Source: Halothece sp. PCC 7418
GTDB lineage: Bacteria > Cyanobacteriota > Cyanobacteriia > Cyanobacteriales > Rubidibacteraceae
Length of the DNA: 64,000 nt
Assembly: GCF_000317635.1 (NCBI RefSeq)
Contig: NC_019779.1
Location: 1,054,001 to 1,118,000 of the forward strand
Direction: 5' to 3'
Part shown: one piece after another, positions 1 to 8,742 of the stretch
How positions within the stretch are numbered: position 1 is the first letter of the stretch
How the letters are laid out: every line of letters starts with the position of its first letter
Position numbers and translations under genes: made by a program
Notes under the pieces: model-generated
Databases searched by the model: none
What the model was told of the DNA's origin: nothing
What the model saw: only the letters and a program-made list of their open reading frames with translations

Positions 1-366
1 AAACCCTCCCCCAGGGCTTAAATGACCGCGAATCGCCAGTTCAATGCTAACTAAAGCAGCGATGGTCGCGCCAAGACGTGCTAACACAACCGAGGGATGA
101 TCCGTAAATTGATCAACAGTTGTCGTCGGTTGTTCGTTCGCTAAAAGAAATCGCCCCCCTAGAATCGCAATGGTAAAAACAACGACTTCAAAAATGGTGT
201 CATAGAGTCGATTTCTAAAAATGATTCCTGATACCGTATTGGAAACCCCACTTTCAGAGACAATTGTTTCTACAACCGCTAACTCTTCCCAATCAGCTAT
301 TGGATTCGGTAAGACTAACATTTTAATAAATAAAGCAAACCCAGCGACTGCATAAAGCCATTTCAT
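1..366 (-). CDS. mrpB: Mrp antiporter subunit B (MbhE-like plus MnhB domain), 3' part outside window
   Basis: Subunit of a multisubunit Na+/H+ antiporter in the plasma membrane. The gene starts at 366 and is still open at base 1, so only about 122 N-terminal residues are visible. Hydrophobic segments lie near residues 4-17, 53-70 and 92-108, and the visible part ends in a GHLSPGGGF motif typical of the MnhB family. Residues about 30-75 (NTVSGIIF, RLYDTIFEVVVF) resemble the MbhE region that forms the end of MrpA in classical operons, so this looks like an MbhE-MnhB fusion. The start codon overlaps the stop of the upstream gene by one base (TGATG), which indicates translational coupling in the mrp operon. 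The family is clear; the fusion reading is inference. Confidence 0.8.
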   Translation of the reverse strand, partial: MKWLYAVAGFALFIKMLVLPNPIADWEELAVVETIVSESGVSNTVSGIIFRNRLYDTIFEVVVFTIAILGGRFLLANEQPTTTVDQFTDHPSVVLARLGATIAALVSIELAIRGHLSPGGGF

Positions 367-947
367 CAGTGCTTCTCCTCTTCATTCATGATAGGAACAT
401 AGGTAACAGTTGTATCTGGAAAGACTAGCTCCTCTTTCATAATCTCAAAGAGGCGACGCACACGAACCGCAGCATGATAAGTTTTTTGCGTATCGACAAC
501 GGTTGTTCCGTTATGAAACAGACAGTCGTCTTGCTGACAAGTTATACAACCAGCGTGAATTTCTTGTGAGTGTAACGCAGATTCTAACGCAGACACATTG
601 GGATATTGAATAATTTCTAAACGTAAATGGTACTGATCAATAATTTTTCTGATTTTGGTGATAATATCTTTTAAATTTTGATCGGTTTCTGTCTCTGTTT
701 GTAAGACTCCTAAACGCATCACTAAAGAAGAACGGACTGCAACGACATACAAAGTGATGGCTAACATCGTTCCCACTAACGCTTCCGTGAGGGCAACATC
801 CGCAGCCCCCAAAACCGCATAAACTAAAGCAGCTACCGCCCCTAAAATCGCTCGTATCACTAAAGCCTGATAAGGATTGACTTGTAGGACTAACGTCAAT
901 GCAGTTAGAGGCAATAACGCCACAATGATGTAAATATAATTATCCAT
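366..947 (-). CDS. mrpA: Short MrpA-like subunit (DUF4040/MbhD) with soluble C-terminal extension
   Basis: The first 80 residues or so form three membrane helices with the DUF4040/MbhD pattern (LGAADVALTEALVG) that corresponds to a C-terminal piece of classical MrpA. The large NuoL-like half of MrpA is absent, as expected for cyanobacterial mrp clusters of the C-D1-D2-E-F-G-A-B type. About 100 soluble residues follow, with a Cys cluster (C-x2-C-x4-C, in AGCITCQQDDC) that is not part of the MbhD fold. I place the start at 947, since a GAGAGG ribosome site lies about seven bases upstream; an in-frame ATG at 953 is too close to it. The start overlaps the end of mrpG. The symbol follows the usage for halotolerant cyanobacteria and is tentative. 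Confidence 0.75.
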   Translation of the reverse strand: MDNYIYIIVALLPLTALTLVLQVNPYQALVIRAILGAVAALVYAVLGAADVALTEALVGTMLAITLYVVAVRSSLVMRLGVLQTETETDQNLKDIITKIRKIIDQYHLRLEIIQYPNVSALESALHSQEIHAGCITCQQDDCLFHNGTTVVDTQKTYHAAVRVRRLFEIMKEELVFPDTTVTYVPIMNEEEKH

Positions 948-1221
948 TTTCATGCCTCTCATCACTAGAACAATAGGCGATAACATACCCTAATACCGTG
1001 TTCCAAATCGCTAGAGAAATAATGGCTAATAGCAGGAGGGGCCATTCCTCTGGAATTTTTAGGAGTAAACCAATCACGATACTCATTGAACCTAGGGTAT
1101 CGGCAACAGAAAGACTGTGTAGTTTAAATAAAACAGATCGATTGCCAATGAGGGGCAATGTTCCCCAAAACCAGAAGATAATTCCGATTAAAATGAGGCT
1201 ATAACTTAGAAGATTAATCAT
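940..1221 (-). CDS. mrpG: Mrp antiporter subunit G
   Basis: A 93-residue protein with three predicted membrane helices and the MnhG pattern (LFKLHSLSVADTLGS, compare the usual RLHxxxxxDTLG). Its length fits the family. MrpG is a small accessory subunit of the Na+/H+ antiporter complex. It overlaps mrpF upstream by eight bases and the mrpA-like gene downstream by eight bases, so the three are surely co-translated. Confidence 0.88.
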   Translation of the reverse strand: MINLLSYSLILIGIIFWFWGTLPLIGNRSVLFKLHSLSVADTLGSMSIVIGLLLKIPEEWPLLLLAIISLAIWNTVLGYVIAYCSSDERHENG

Positions 1222-1468
1222 ATTGTTCTAACCGTTTAATTAAGTGAGCAAGTAGCATTAATCCCGCGTTACCAACACTTAGAATAATCACGGCAACGAC
1301 ACCAAGTGACCAGTCATCTCGTAAGACCGAAATAAACAGGATCATAATGGATGTTTTGGTGGCAATACTGGCGAACGCAAGCATTTTTTGCCAGATATCT
1401 TCATCTTGACAGGCTTCGTAAATGGGAATGAGAAGTGCGCCGATCATGGCAATTAAGATTGAATCCAT
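1214..1468 (-). CDS. mrpF: Mrp antiporter subunit F
   Basis: An 84-residue protein with three hydrophobic segments, the size and topology of MnhF/MrpF. The sequence is somewhat degenerate compared with better known MrpF proteins, so the call leans on position between mrpE and mrpG. The start ATG at 1468 lies downstream of a 236-bp gap filled by a heptamer array that separates it from mrpE. It is therefore unclear whether F-G-A-B is read from the same transcript as C-D1-D2-E. Confidence 0.8.
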   Translation of the reverse strand: MDSILIAMIGALLIPIYEACQDEDIWQKMLAFASIATKTSIMILFISVLRDDWSLGVVAVIILSVGNAGLMLLAHLIKRLEQYD

Positions 1469-1530
1469 TTTTTTATTTGTTAGTAGGGAGTGGATAGTTT
1501 TTCTTTCTTTTCACTGCAGACTGTATTGTC

Positions 1531-1725
1531 CACTATTAACTGGTCACTATTAACTGGTTACTGGTCACTGGTCACTGATAACTGTTCACTATTAACTGGT
1601 TACTGATAACTGGTCACTGGTCACTGGTTACTGGTCACTGGTCACTGGTTACTGGTCACTGGTCACTGGTCACTGATAACTGATAACTGATAACTGATAA
1701 CTGTTCACTGGTCACTGATTTTACG
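1531..1725. repeat. Degenerate heptamer tandem array (STRR-like)
   Basis: About 190 bp of seven-base units such as TCACTGG, TTACTGG, TAACTGA and TCACTAT. The period of seven and the degeneracy match the short tandemly repeated repetitive (STRR) sequences known from cyanobacteria. The array lies between mrpE and mrpF. It overlaps the end of mrpE, so the last codons (Ser-Asp-Gln) and the stop codon of mrpE are written in repeat units. Confidence 0.92.
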
Positions 1726-2112
1726 TCGGATGCGGTGGACTTCATACCAACCTCGTTGATGATATTTTACAACAATAGTTTTGGGGGTAAAGGTAATTAA
1801 AAAGATGTCTAAAAAAATGAGTCCTGGGGTACGGTTGGGTTTAACTTTTTCTCTGACAATTTCTTCCTCATTGTGGGGAAAAAGCATAATTTGGATCGCT
1901 TCGATATAGGCTTGGGGAATGGCAACGACGGTTTTCCATAAGACTTTAATCCATTCTCTTAAAGGTTCTGGGGATGTCCAACGACGAGGTAAGAGAAAAG
2001 CAATAGTAACGCCAATAATAATATTAGCTAAACTAAAATCTGCCGTCAGTAAAAACCAGATGGCAAGGCGGAGAATTATATTAAAATAGGCGATCGCGTC
2101 CATAAGCTCCAA
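1705..2112 (-). CDS. mrpE: Mrp antiporter subunit E
   Basis: A 135-residue MnhE-family protein with two N-terminal membrane helices and a cytoplasmic C-terminal part with the family pattern (TPKTIVVKY near residue 108, then a basic tail). The gene overlaps the end of mrpD2 by about 37 bases; a second in-frame ATG at 2103 would shorten the overlap slightly. Its C-terminus and stop codon lie in the adjoining heptamer array, so the natural end of the gene may have been replaced. Confidence 0.87.
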   Translation of the reverse strand: MELMDAIAYFNIILRLAIWFLLTADFSLANIIIGVTIAFLLPRRWTSPEPLREWIKVLWKTVVAIPQAYIEAIQIMLFPHNEEEIVREKVKPNRTPGLIFLDIFLITFTPKTIVVKYHQRGWYEVHRIRRKISDQ

Positions 2113-3530
2113 AAGAGTAAAATTAACATCAAAGCCATGACCCCAATCAGATGATCGAATTGCTCGATCGCGCGGGGTAATTTAATAGTCATTTTCTTAA
2201 TCAGGAAAAGATACACCAGCCAACCGAGAAAAATCGTGGCTAAGGGTTTAATAGTATTCTGCAAGGTATAGGCTTCATAATAAAACACATTGGCGACAAC
2301 TAATCCTCCTAATAAAATTACCATTGCGAACCAAAAACCTCGTTTTAATCCACTTTTTTCTGAGGTTGTTTCATGGGGAAGAAAGATAAATTTTGCAAAG
2401 GAAATGGCAGTTCCCAACGCAGCAATATTCATTCCAATGACTTGCCAAGGTAATAAATTTTTTGTGGTTAAAACTTTTGCCCCAAACCCTGATAGCAAGG
2501 GAAATCCAGAAATCGAAAAACTGGCAATGACCAAAGCGATCCAAATTTCTGTCCGAATCGGTTGATGTTGTAATTCTTTAAAATTGCGACTCGGTAACAC
2601 CCCAGCAATTAAAAATAAAGCAGATTTCACTAAGCCATGAGTTAACGCATAAAACCCGCCCACAACGGGTGCAGCGAGGACAAATCCCAATTGGGAAATC
2701 GTATGAAAGGCAAGCATCCGTTTGGTATCTTTCTCAAAAACGGCATAAGCGACCCCTAACAGGGCTGTCCCCACCCCAAAAAAGCGAACAATGGGGTTGA
2801 TCGTGTCAATCATTAAGGCAATGCGTACAAGGGGAAAAACGCCCGCTTTGACAACAACTCCCGATAACATTGCTGACACAGGGCTTTCCGATTCCGAGTG
2901 GGTGAGGGGTAACCATAACCCAGAAAAGAAAATCCCCCCTTTAACTAATAATCCTAGAAAAATTAGCGCGATCGCGTCTGGGGGAGAATCTTGTAACCCT
3001 GCAAAACTAAAGGAATGATTCACTTTATAGACTAGCCCAGTCCCCACCAGATAAAATAACATGGCGGTATTGCTCACAAAAAGATACCGTAAGCCGACCC
3101 AAATTGCGCGATCGCTGCGGGGATAAGCAATGACTAAAAATGCCCCAATACTAATCACTTCTAACGCCACATACAGACTGATTAAATCGGCACAAATAAA
3201 CGTGGCGTTAACACTCCCATGCAGAATCACCAACTGCATGAAAAAGAAAGCAGATTTCTCACTTTGCCAACAATAAAAAATAACGGCGCTGGTGACAACG
3301 GCATTGGTGAGAATAAAAAAGCTACTCAGTTGATCCGCAATTAAAGTCACCCCAAAACTATCCAGTAATTTAATCGTAACTGGAGAAGGTTCAAGAAATA
3401 ATAATCCTGAATAACCCAGCGATAAGAAAGCAATCCCCAAAGCCAGCCAACGGGATAGTTTCGGGACAAGATAACTCACGAATCCCGTAAAAAATGATAA
3501 AGCGATCCAAACAATCGTAATTTGTTCCAT
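2076..3530 (-). CDS. mrpD2: Mrp antiporter subunit D, second copy
   Basis: A 484-residue NuoM/NuoN-like antiporter subunit with about 14 membrane helices. The family's key charged residues are visible: Glu124 in the helix YVALEVIS, Lys197 in LLVKGGIFFSG and Lys228 in VVVKAGVFP, the latter two flanking the conserved LPLTHSESESPVSAMLSG segment. This is one of the proton-translocating modules of the Mrp complex. It is a tandem duplicate of the gene at 3589-5040, and large blocks around residues 188-240 are identical between the two copies. The 58-bp gap between copies suggests one transcript. Two D-type subunits and no long MrpA is the arrangement described for Aphanothece halophytica. Confidence 0.9.
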   Translation of the reverse strand: MEQITIVWIALSFFTGFVSYLVPKLSRWLALGIAFLSLGYSGLLFLEPSPVTIKLLDSFGVTLIADQLSSFFILTNAVVTSAVIFYCWQSEKSAFFFMQLVILHGSVNATFICADLISLYVALEVISIGAFLVIAYPRSDRAIWVGLRYLFVSNTAMLFYLVGTGLVYKVNHSFSFAGLQDSPPDAIALIFLGLLVKGGIFFSGLWLPLTHSESESPVSAMLSGVVVKAGVFPLVRIALMIDTINPIVRFFGVGTALLGVAYAVFEKDTKRMLAFHTISQLGFVLAAPVVGGFYALTHGLVKSALFLIAGVLPSRNFKELQHQPIRTEIWIALVIASFSISGFPLLSGFGAKVLTTKNLLPWQVIGMNIAALGTAISFAKFIFLPHETTSEKSGLKRGFWFAMVILLGGLVVANVFYYEAYTLQNTIKPLATIFLGWLVYLFLIKKMTIKLPRAIEQFDHLIGVMALMLILLFWSLWTRSPILI

Positions 3531-3588
3531 TAAAAACTTATCTTTAAGATGACTAATCTACTGTCGTATCAGCATAAAAAAGGTTGAC

Positions 3589-5040
3589 TTATTTTAGGAT
3601 AGAAGATTTTGTCCATACACTCCAGAAGAGTAGGATTAACATTAAAGGCATTCCCCCAACGAGATGGTCAAATTTTTCAAGATTACGAGGTAACTGGATG
3701 ATAACTTTCTTAATTAGCAAAAGATAGGTCAGCCAACCCAGGGCAATAATTGCCAAAGGTTTGAGGATATTTTCTAAGGTGTATGCTTCATAATAAAAAA
3801 CATTCGCTGCGACTAAGCCTCCAAGTAAAATAAACATGGCTAACCAAAAGCCCAGTTTGACATTGCTTTGTGATATTCTTTGATGAGGTAAGAAAATAAA
3901 TTTTCCCAAGGTGATTGCTGTCCCGAAAGCAGCCAGATTCATCGCCACAACTTGCCACGGTAATAAGTTTTTACTGGTTAAAACTTTTGCCCCAAACCCC
4001 GAGAGTAACGGAAAACCAGAAATGGAAAAACCCGCGATAACTAAGGTTATCCAAATCTCAGTGGGAATGGGATGATCTTGTAGTTGTTTAAAGTCACGAC
4101 TGGGTAAATTGCCAGCAATTAAAAATAAAGCGGATTTAACTAAACCATGGGTTAACGCATAAAACCCGCCCACTGCGGGTGCAGCGACAATAAACCCTAA
4201 TTGAGAAATGGTGCTAAAGGCTAAGGTGCGTTTGGTGTCCTTCTCAAAAATGGCATAAGCGACCCCTAATAGGGCTGTCCCGACCCCAAAAAAGCGGACA
4301 ATGGGATCGACCGTATCAATCATTAAAGCAAGGCGTACCAGGGGAAAAACGCCCGCTTTGACAACAACTCCCGATAACATGGCTGAAACAGGGCTTTCCG
4401 ATTCCGAGTGCGTCAGGGGTAACCATAACCCAGAAAAGAAAATCCCCCCTTTGACTAATAATCCTAAAAAAATCAGCGCGATCGCGTCTGGGGGTGAATT
4501 TTGTAATCCCGCAAAACTGAAGGAATGATTGACTTGATAAACTAAAATTGTCCCCACCAAATAAAACAACATGGCGGTGTTGCTGACAAAAAGATAGCGT
4601 AACCCCACCCAAACCACGCGATCGCTGCGGGGATAAGAAATGAGTAAAAATGCAGCAATACTAATCACTTCTAACGCCACATACAGACTGATTAAATCCG
4701 CACAAATAAACGTGGCGTTAACGCTACCATGAAGGATGACCAACTGCATAAAAAAGAAACTTGGTTTCTCACTTTGCCAACAATAAAAAATCAGCGCGAT
4801 CGTGACCAAGGCATTAGTAAGAATAAAAAAGCTACTCAGTTGATCCGCAATTAAAGTGACCCCAAAACTATCTAATAATTGAATATTAATCGCTGAGGGT
4901 TGTAAAAACAGGAATCCTGAGTAAGCTAGTGAAGTGAAAGCAACAACTAAAGCAAGCCAGCGCGATAAGTTTGGGACTAGATAAATGACAAACCCAACAA
5001 AAAAAGATAAAGCAATCCAAACGATGGTTAGTTGCATCAT
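3589..5040 (-). CDS. mrpD1: Mrp antiporter subunit D, first copy
   Basis: A 483-residue NuoM-like Mrp subunit, paralogous to the gene directly downstream and with the same charged helix motifs (YVALEVISI, LLVKGGIFFSG, VVVKAGVFPLVR). It starts with two consecutive ATG codons (5040 and 5037); with the second, the overlap with the mrpC stop is a one-base TGATG junction. Divergence from the second copy is concentrated at the N-terminus and in the last 100 residues, which may reflect binding to different neighbours in the complex. Confidence 0.9.
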   Translation of the reverse strand: MMQLTIVWIALSFFVGFVIYLVPNLSRWLALVVAFTSLAYSGFLFLQPSAINIQLLDSFGVTLIADQLSSFFILTNALVTIALIFYCWQSEKPSFFFMQLVILHGSVNATFICADLISLYVALEVISIAAFLLISYPRSDRVVWVGLRYLFVSNTAMLFYLVGTILVYQVNHSFSFAGLQNSPPDAIALIFLGLLVKGGIFFSGLWLPLTHSESESPVSAMLSGVVVKAGVFPLVRLALMIDTVDPIVRFFGVGTALLGVAYAIFEKDTKRTLAFSTISQLGFIVAAPAVGGFYALTHGLVKSALFLIAGNLPSRDFKQLQDHPIPTEIWITLVIAGFSISGFPLLSGFGAKVLTSKNLLPWQVVAMNLAAFGTAITLGKFIFLPHQRISQSNVKLGFWLAMFILLGGLVAANVFYYEAYTLENILKPLAIIALGWLTYLLLIKKVIIQLPRNLEKFDHLVGGMPLMLILLFWSVWTKSSILK

Positions 5041-5372
5041 CGTTGATTATTTTCCTCAATCGCAGTTGTTTCTAAAGTCGGATTATTTTTCGCTAATTTC
5101 ATCACCCCCACTAACATCAACGCCTGAATCGAAAAACCAATAACAATCGCTGTTAAGATTACCGCTTGGGGAACTGGATCAGCATAAGTAATGTTTTCCC
5201 CATTCGTGATAATCGGTGTAAACAAACCACTACGGGAAGAAACGAGAACATAATACGCAATGACTCCTGTACTCATAATGTCCATAGAGACAATTTTCAT
5301 TACGAGATTTTTCTTAAAGATGATGCCAAAAAAACCACAAAAAACCGTAGCAAACACAAACCCTTCTAACAT
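5037..5372 (-). CDS. mrpC: Mrp antiporter subunit C (NuoK-like)
   Basis: A 111-residue protein with three membrane helices and the MnhC/NuoK signature DPVPQAVILTAIVIGFS near residues 66-82. It is the first gene of the mrp set and its stop overlaps the mrpD1 start. Upstream lies a heptamer array separating it from the CPA2 antiporter gene. Confidence 0.9.
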   Translation of the reverse strand: MLEGFVFATVFCGFFGIIFKKNLVMKIVSMDIMSTGVIAYYVLVSSRSGLFTPIITNGENITYADPVPQAVILTAIVIGFSIQALMLVGVMKLAKNNPTLETTAIEENNQR

Positions 5373-5404
5373 CGTATTTTATTATTAATCAAGCTAGAGA
5401 ATTA

Positions 5405-5580
5405 CAGTGAACAGTGACCAGTTATCAGTGACCAGTTATCAGTTATCAGTGACCAGTGACCAGTGACCAGTTATCAGTGAACAGTTATCAGTTACCAGTG
5501 ACCAGTTACCAGTTATCAAAGAACAAAGAACAAAGAACAAAGAACGAAGAACAAATGACTAATGACCAATGACTAATGAC
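5405..5580. repeat. Heptamer tandem array (STRR-like)
   Basis: Roughly 175 bp of seven-base units, first CAGTGAC/CAGTTAT types, then an AACAAAG block, then GACTAAT/GACCAAT units. The sequence is largely the opposite-strand version of the 1531-1725 array. It starts a few bases from the stop codon of the CPA2 antiporter gene and fills the gap before mrpC. Confidence 0.92.
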
Positions 5581-5586
5581 AAACTG

Positions 5587-6990
5587 TTAACTTCCTGTTT
5601 CCTCGACGATTTCTGCTTCTTCCTTAAAGGCAAAACGCAACAGAGGCGGTGCAATAAACGTGGTCAAAATAACCATAATAATCACCGCAGCTTGTAACGG
5701 TTTATCTAAAATGCCACTAGCAGCACCAATTCCAGCAAACACTAAGCCCACTTCCCCCCGAGGAATCATACCAATTCCAATCGCTAAACGGTTGACCTTT
5801 TCTTTGCCAAAAATTGCCCAACCACTGATAATTTTGCCAATAATCGCAACGACAATTAAGAAAGCAGCAATAATCAAACCTTGACGATTTTCTGCGCTGG
5901 TAGGATTCAAAACACTGAGATCCACTCTTGCGCCAACGGAGACAAAAAAGATGGGAACTAAAATGTCGGCAATGGGAATAATTTGTTGATCTAATTCTTT
6001 CCGTTTGTCGGTTTCATCTAACACTAATCCTGCAGCAAATGCTCCCAAAATTGCCTCTAATTGAATTGCGTTGGCAAGAAATGCCATTAAAAATGCAAAG
6101 ATTAAAGCTGGGATGACAAGATTGCCTCGGGTTTGTAACTTTTGCGCGATCGCGACAAAACTTTTATTAAAAAACTTCCCTAAAAAGATTGAACCCAACA
6201 AGAAAGCAGAAGCACTAACAATTAAATAAACTAAGTTGAGAACATCAACTTCCCCTGTCTTTGCTAAACTTGCCACAACTGCTAAAACAATAATCCCTAG
6301 GACATCATCAATCACCGCAGCCCCAACAATAATTTGACCTTCTTTGGACTTTAATTGTCCTAATTCCGAAAGCACTTTTGAAGTAATGCCGATGCTGGTG
6401 GCGGTTAACGCTGCCCCTGCAAAAACGGCGGGAATCGTTGGCATTCCAAAGAGTAACATTAATCCCGCCGTTCCCCCAATAAAGGGTGCAACAACGCCGA
6501 TCACCGCAACGATCGCTGCTCTGGTGCCCACTTTTTGTAACTCTCGTAAATCGGATTCTAAGCCAATTTCAAAGAGGAGAATAATCACCCCTAATTCAGC
6601 TAAAACCGAAATAACTTCACTTTGACTGGCAAAAACTGCGCTGGCATTTTCTGGCTGTAAACCAACCACTTGCTGCAAAATTGTTATAACAACTGAATCA
6701 CTTGCCATTGCGCCCGTTTCTGGAAAAATGACCAGATGTAAAGCGGAGATTCCGACAATAACACCAGCGACTAATTCTCCTAAAACAGGCGGTAAATCAA
6801 CCAGTTTTGAGAGTTCTCCTCCTAATTTACTGGCAAAATAAATAAAGACCAGACTGAGTAAAACCCCTGCCAAAATTATGGTTGTATCCGCTTCGGAAGC
6901 AGTTGTTTCAGAAGCTGTCGCTAATAAGGGAAGACCCGATTCAAGATTAAGCGATAAAGAGTGTTGAAAGATTGTTTGTAAAGCTGTCAT
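5587..6990 (-). CDS. CPA2-family Na+/H+ antiporter (NhaS3/NapA type)
   Basis: A 467-residue membrane protein with about 12-13 helices and the Na_H_exchanger fold. The paired aspartates of the ion-binding helix are visible as Asp228-Asp229 in VIDDVLGIIVLA, and ILLFEIGLESDLREL near residues 137-151 is typical of the CPA2/NapA branch. It probably exchanges Na+ (or K+) for H+ across the plasma or thylakoid membrane. It lies 57 bp downstream of bicA on the same strand, where Na+ extrusion would sustain Na+-coupled bicarbonate uptake. Closest named relatives by pattern are NhaS3 and ApNapA1; the ion preference cannot be read from sequence. Confidence 0.88.
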   Translation of the reverse strand: MTALQTIFQHSLSLNLESGLPLLATASETTASEADTTIILAGVLLSLVFIYFASKLGGELSKLVDLPPVLGELVAGVIVGISALHLVIFPETGAMASDSVVITILQQVVGLQPENASAVFASQSEVISVLAELGVIILLFEIGLESDLRELQKVGTRAAIVAVIGVVAPFIGGTAGLMLLFGMPTIPAVFAGAALTATSIGITSKVLSELGQLKSKEGQIIVGAAVIDDVLGIIVLAVVASLAKTGEVDVLNLVYLIVSASAFLLGSIFLGKFFNKSFVAIAQKLQTRGNLVIPALIFAFLMAFLANAIQLEAILGAFAAGLVLDETDKRKELDQQIIPIADILVPIFFVSVGARVDLSVLNPTSAENRQGLIIAAFLIVVAIIGKIISGWAIFGKEKVNRLAIGIGMIPRGEVGLVFAGIGAASGILDKPLQAAVIIMVILTTFIAPPLLRFAFKEEAEIVEETGS

Positions 6991-7047
6991 TATTTTCTTT
7001 TCAATCGTTTATGAGTCATTAAGTTCTTAAATTGTGCCGAAAATGGA

Positions 7048-8742
7048 TTAACCAATTTCTTGTTGAGACATTACCTCGGCATTCAAATGGTTTTCTTTTT
7101 GTTTAACGTGGCTGAGCGCTTCTTTGAGGGCAACAGCGCGATCGCGCACAATATTTTCACTCGGAATTTTATCCAGAATGCCGATCTTTCTCAGACGTTT
7201 TTCCGTTTGTCCTTCAACACCAACAATGAAGACCTCACGACCGTTTTCTAACGCCTCATTAATGGCATTTTCTAAAGCAAAAGAAGAAGTTACCCCTAAA
7301 ATCGGAACTTCCGATAAATCCAAAACAAGAGACTCATAATTATTAATGAGATTGTGTTCCCGAGAAATGGCTTTTGCCACCCCAAAAATCATCGGACCAC
7401 TGAGATAGAAGAGTAAAACACGACCATCGGCTTCCTCTAACACTTGTTTTTCTTCTGGCTTGAGCTCAATTTCCTCATCATCATAAGTAACGGCTTTTAC
7501 TTGGTCTGCACGATGATTCGAGAGTCGTTCAATGGTGAGAATATTGGCAACAAAAACGCCAACGCCAACTGCAACAATTAAGTCAACAAATACAGTCAGA
7601 GCAACCACCCCATACATAATGAAAGCTGCTTTCGGGGAAACCTTGTGCGCTCGTTTCAAGAAACCCCAATCGACAATATCAAGTCCTACCTTAAAGGCAA
7701 TCCCCGCTAAAACAGCCATCGGAATAACCGTTAAATATTTACTCAGTCCTAAGACAACCATGAGTAACAGAAAAGCCCGTGTTAAACCCGAAACAGCAGT
7801 CCGTCCACCCGTTTGAATATTCGCCACAGTGCCCATGGTTGCACCAGCCCCAGCAATACCACCGAATAAACCAGAGACTAAGTTTCCTAACCCTTGACCA
7901 ATTAATTCTTTATTAGAATCGTGTTCAGTGCGCGTTAAACTGTCAGCAACCAGCGAGGTTAATAGCGCATCAATACAACCCAACATCGCTAAAACTAACG
8001 CATCGACTAACATCGTTTGCAGTTGGGGCGCACTAAAGGTGGGAAATTGCAAACTGGGAAAACCAACACTAATTTCACCGATGCGACGCAAGCCACTATT
8101 GTTCAACACCGTAATTGAAAGGATTGTCCCCACAATCAGAGCAGAGAGTTGGGGGGGTAAGTATTGCTTTAACTTTCTGGGATAAAACAAGAGAATGGCA
8201 ACCGTTAAACCCGCCAGCAAGGTTTCAAGGGGATTAATATTTCCCAGCAACATCGGTAAATTTTGGACAGTACCGACAACGCCTCCTTTCGGGCTTGCTT
8301 GTCCTAAAAAGGGAGCAATTTGCAGGATAATTAAAATCACCCCAATCCCCGACATAAAGCCAGAGATTACCGTGTAGGGCATTAGAGTCACATAACGCCC
8401 TAACTTGAGCGCTCCAAAAATAATTTGAAAGACCCCTGCCATCATGACGACGGTAAACGCCATTGCTAGACCATTTTCAGGGTTAGCAGCCGTAAGCGTA
8501 GCAATAACAGAAGTCATCACCACCGTCATCGGACCCGTTGGCTCAGAAATTAGGGTTGGTGTACCGCCAAACAGAGCAGCAAAAAAGCCCACGAGGATTG
8601 CTCCCCACAAGCCAGCCGTTGCTCCTGCTCCCGAGGCGACCCCAAATGTCAACGCCATCGGTAGGGCAATAATGGCAGCCGTCACCCCGCCAAAAATATC
8701 CCCTTTCAAGTTTCTAAAGTGAATTCTGTTTGTTATTCTCAT
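7048..8742 (-). CDS. bicA: SulP-family bicarbonate transporter BicA
   Basis: A 564-residue SulP transporter with a membrane domain (residues about 15-400) and a C-terminal STAS domain (about 440-545). The SulP hallmark at residues 59-75 (GGTPTLISEPTGPMTVVM) and the STAS core (VLDLSEVPILGVTSSFA) are visible. BicA is the low-affinity, high-flux Na+-dependent bicarbonate importer of the cyanobacterial CO2-concentrating mechanism. Being next to an Na+/H+ antiporter and the Mrp cluster supports bicarbonate rather than sulfate as substrate, but SulP substrate cannot be proven from sequence alone. Confidence 0.85.
   Translation of the reverse strand: MRITNRIHFRNLKGDIFGGVTAAIIALPMALTFGVASGAGATAGLWGAILVGFFAALFGGTPTLISEPTGPMTVVMTSVIATLTAANPENGLAMAFTVVMMAGVFQIIFGALKLGRYVTLMPYTVISGFMSGIGVILIILQIAPFLGQASPKGGVVGTVQNLPMLLGNINPLETLLAGLTVAILLFYPRKLKQYLPPQLSALIVGTILSITVLNNSGLRRIGEISVGFPSLQFPTFSAPQLQTMLVDALVLAMLGCIDALLTSLVADSLTRTEHDSNKELIGQGLGNLVSGLFGGIAGAGATMGTVANIQTGGRTAVSGLTRAFLLLMVVLGLSKYLTVIPMAVLAGIAFKVGLDIVDWGFLKRAHKVSPKAAFIMYGVVALTVFVDLIVAVGVGVFVANILTIERLSNHRADQVKAVTYDDEEIELKPEEKQVLEEADGRVLLFYLSGPMIFGVAKAISREHNLINNYESLVLDLSEVPILGVTSSFALENAINEALENGREVFIVGVEGQTEKRLRKIGILDKIPSENIVRDRAVALKEALSHVKQKENHLNAEVMSQQEIG

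Noticed and set aside
1531-1725. Possible CRISPR array
   Set aside because: The units are seven bases, degenerate and without spacers; no cas genes lie anywhere in the window.
4301-4612. Opposite-strand and shifted reading frames inside the mrpD genes
   Set aside because: They recur at the same place in both mrpD copies only because the genes are paralogous; the composition is that of a shadow frame.
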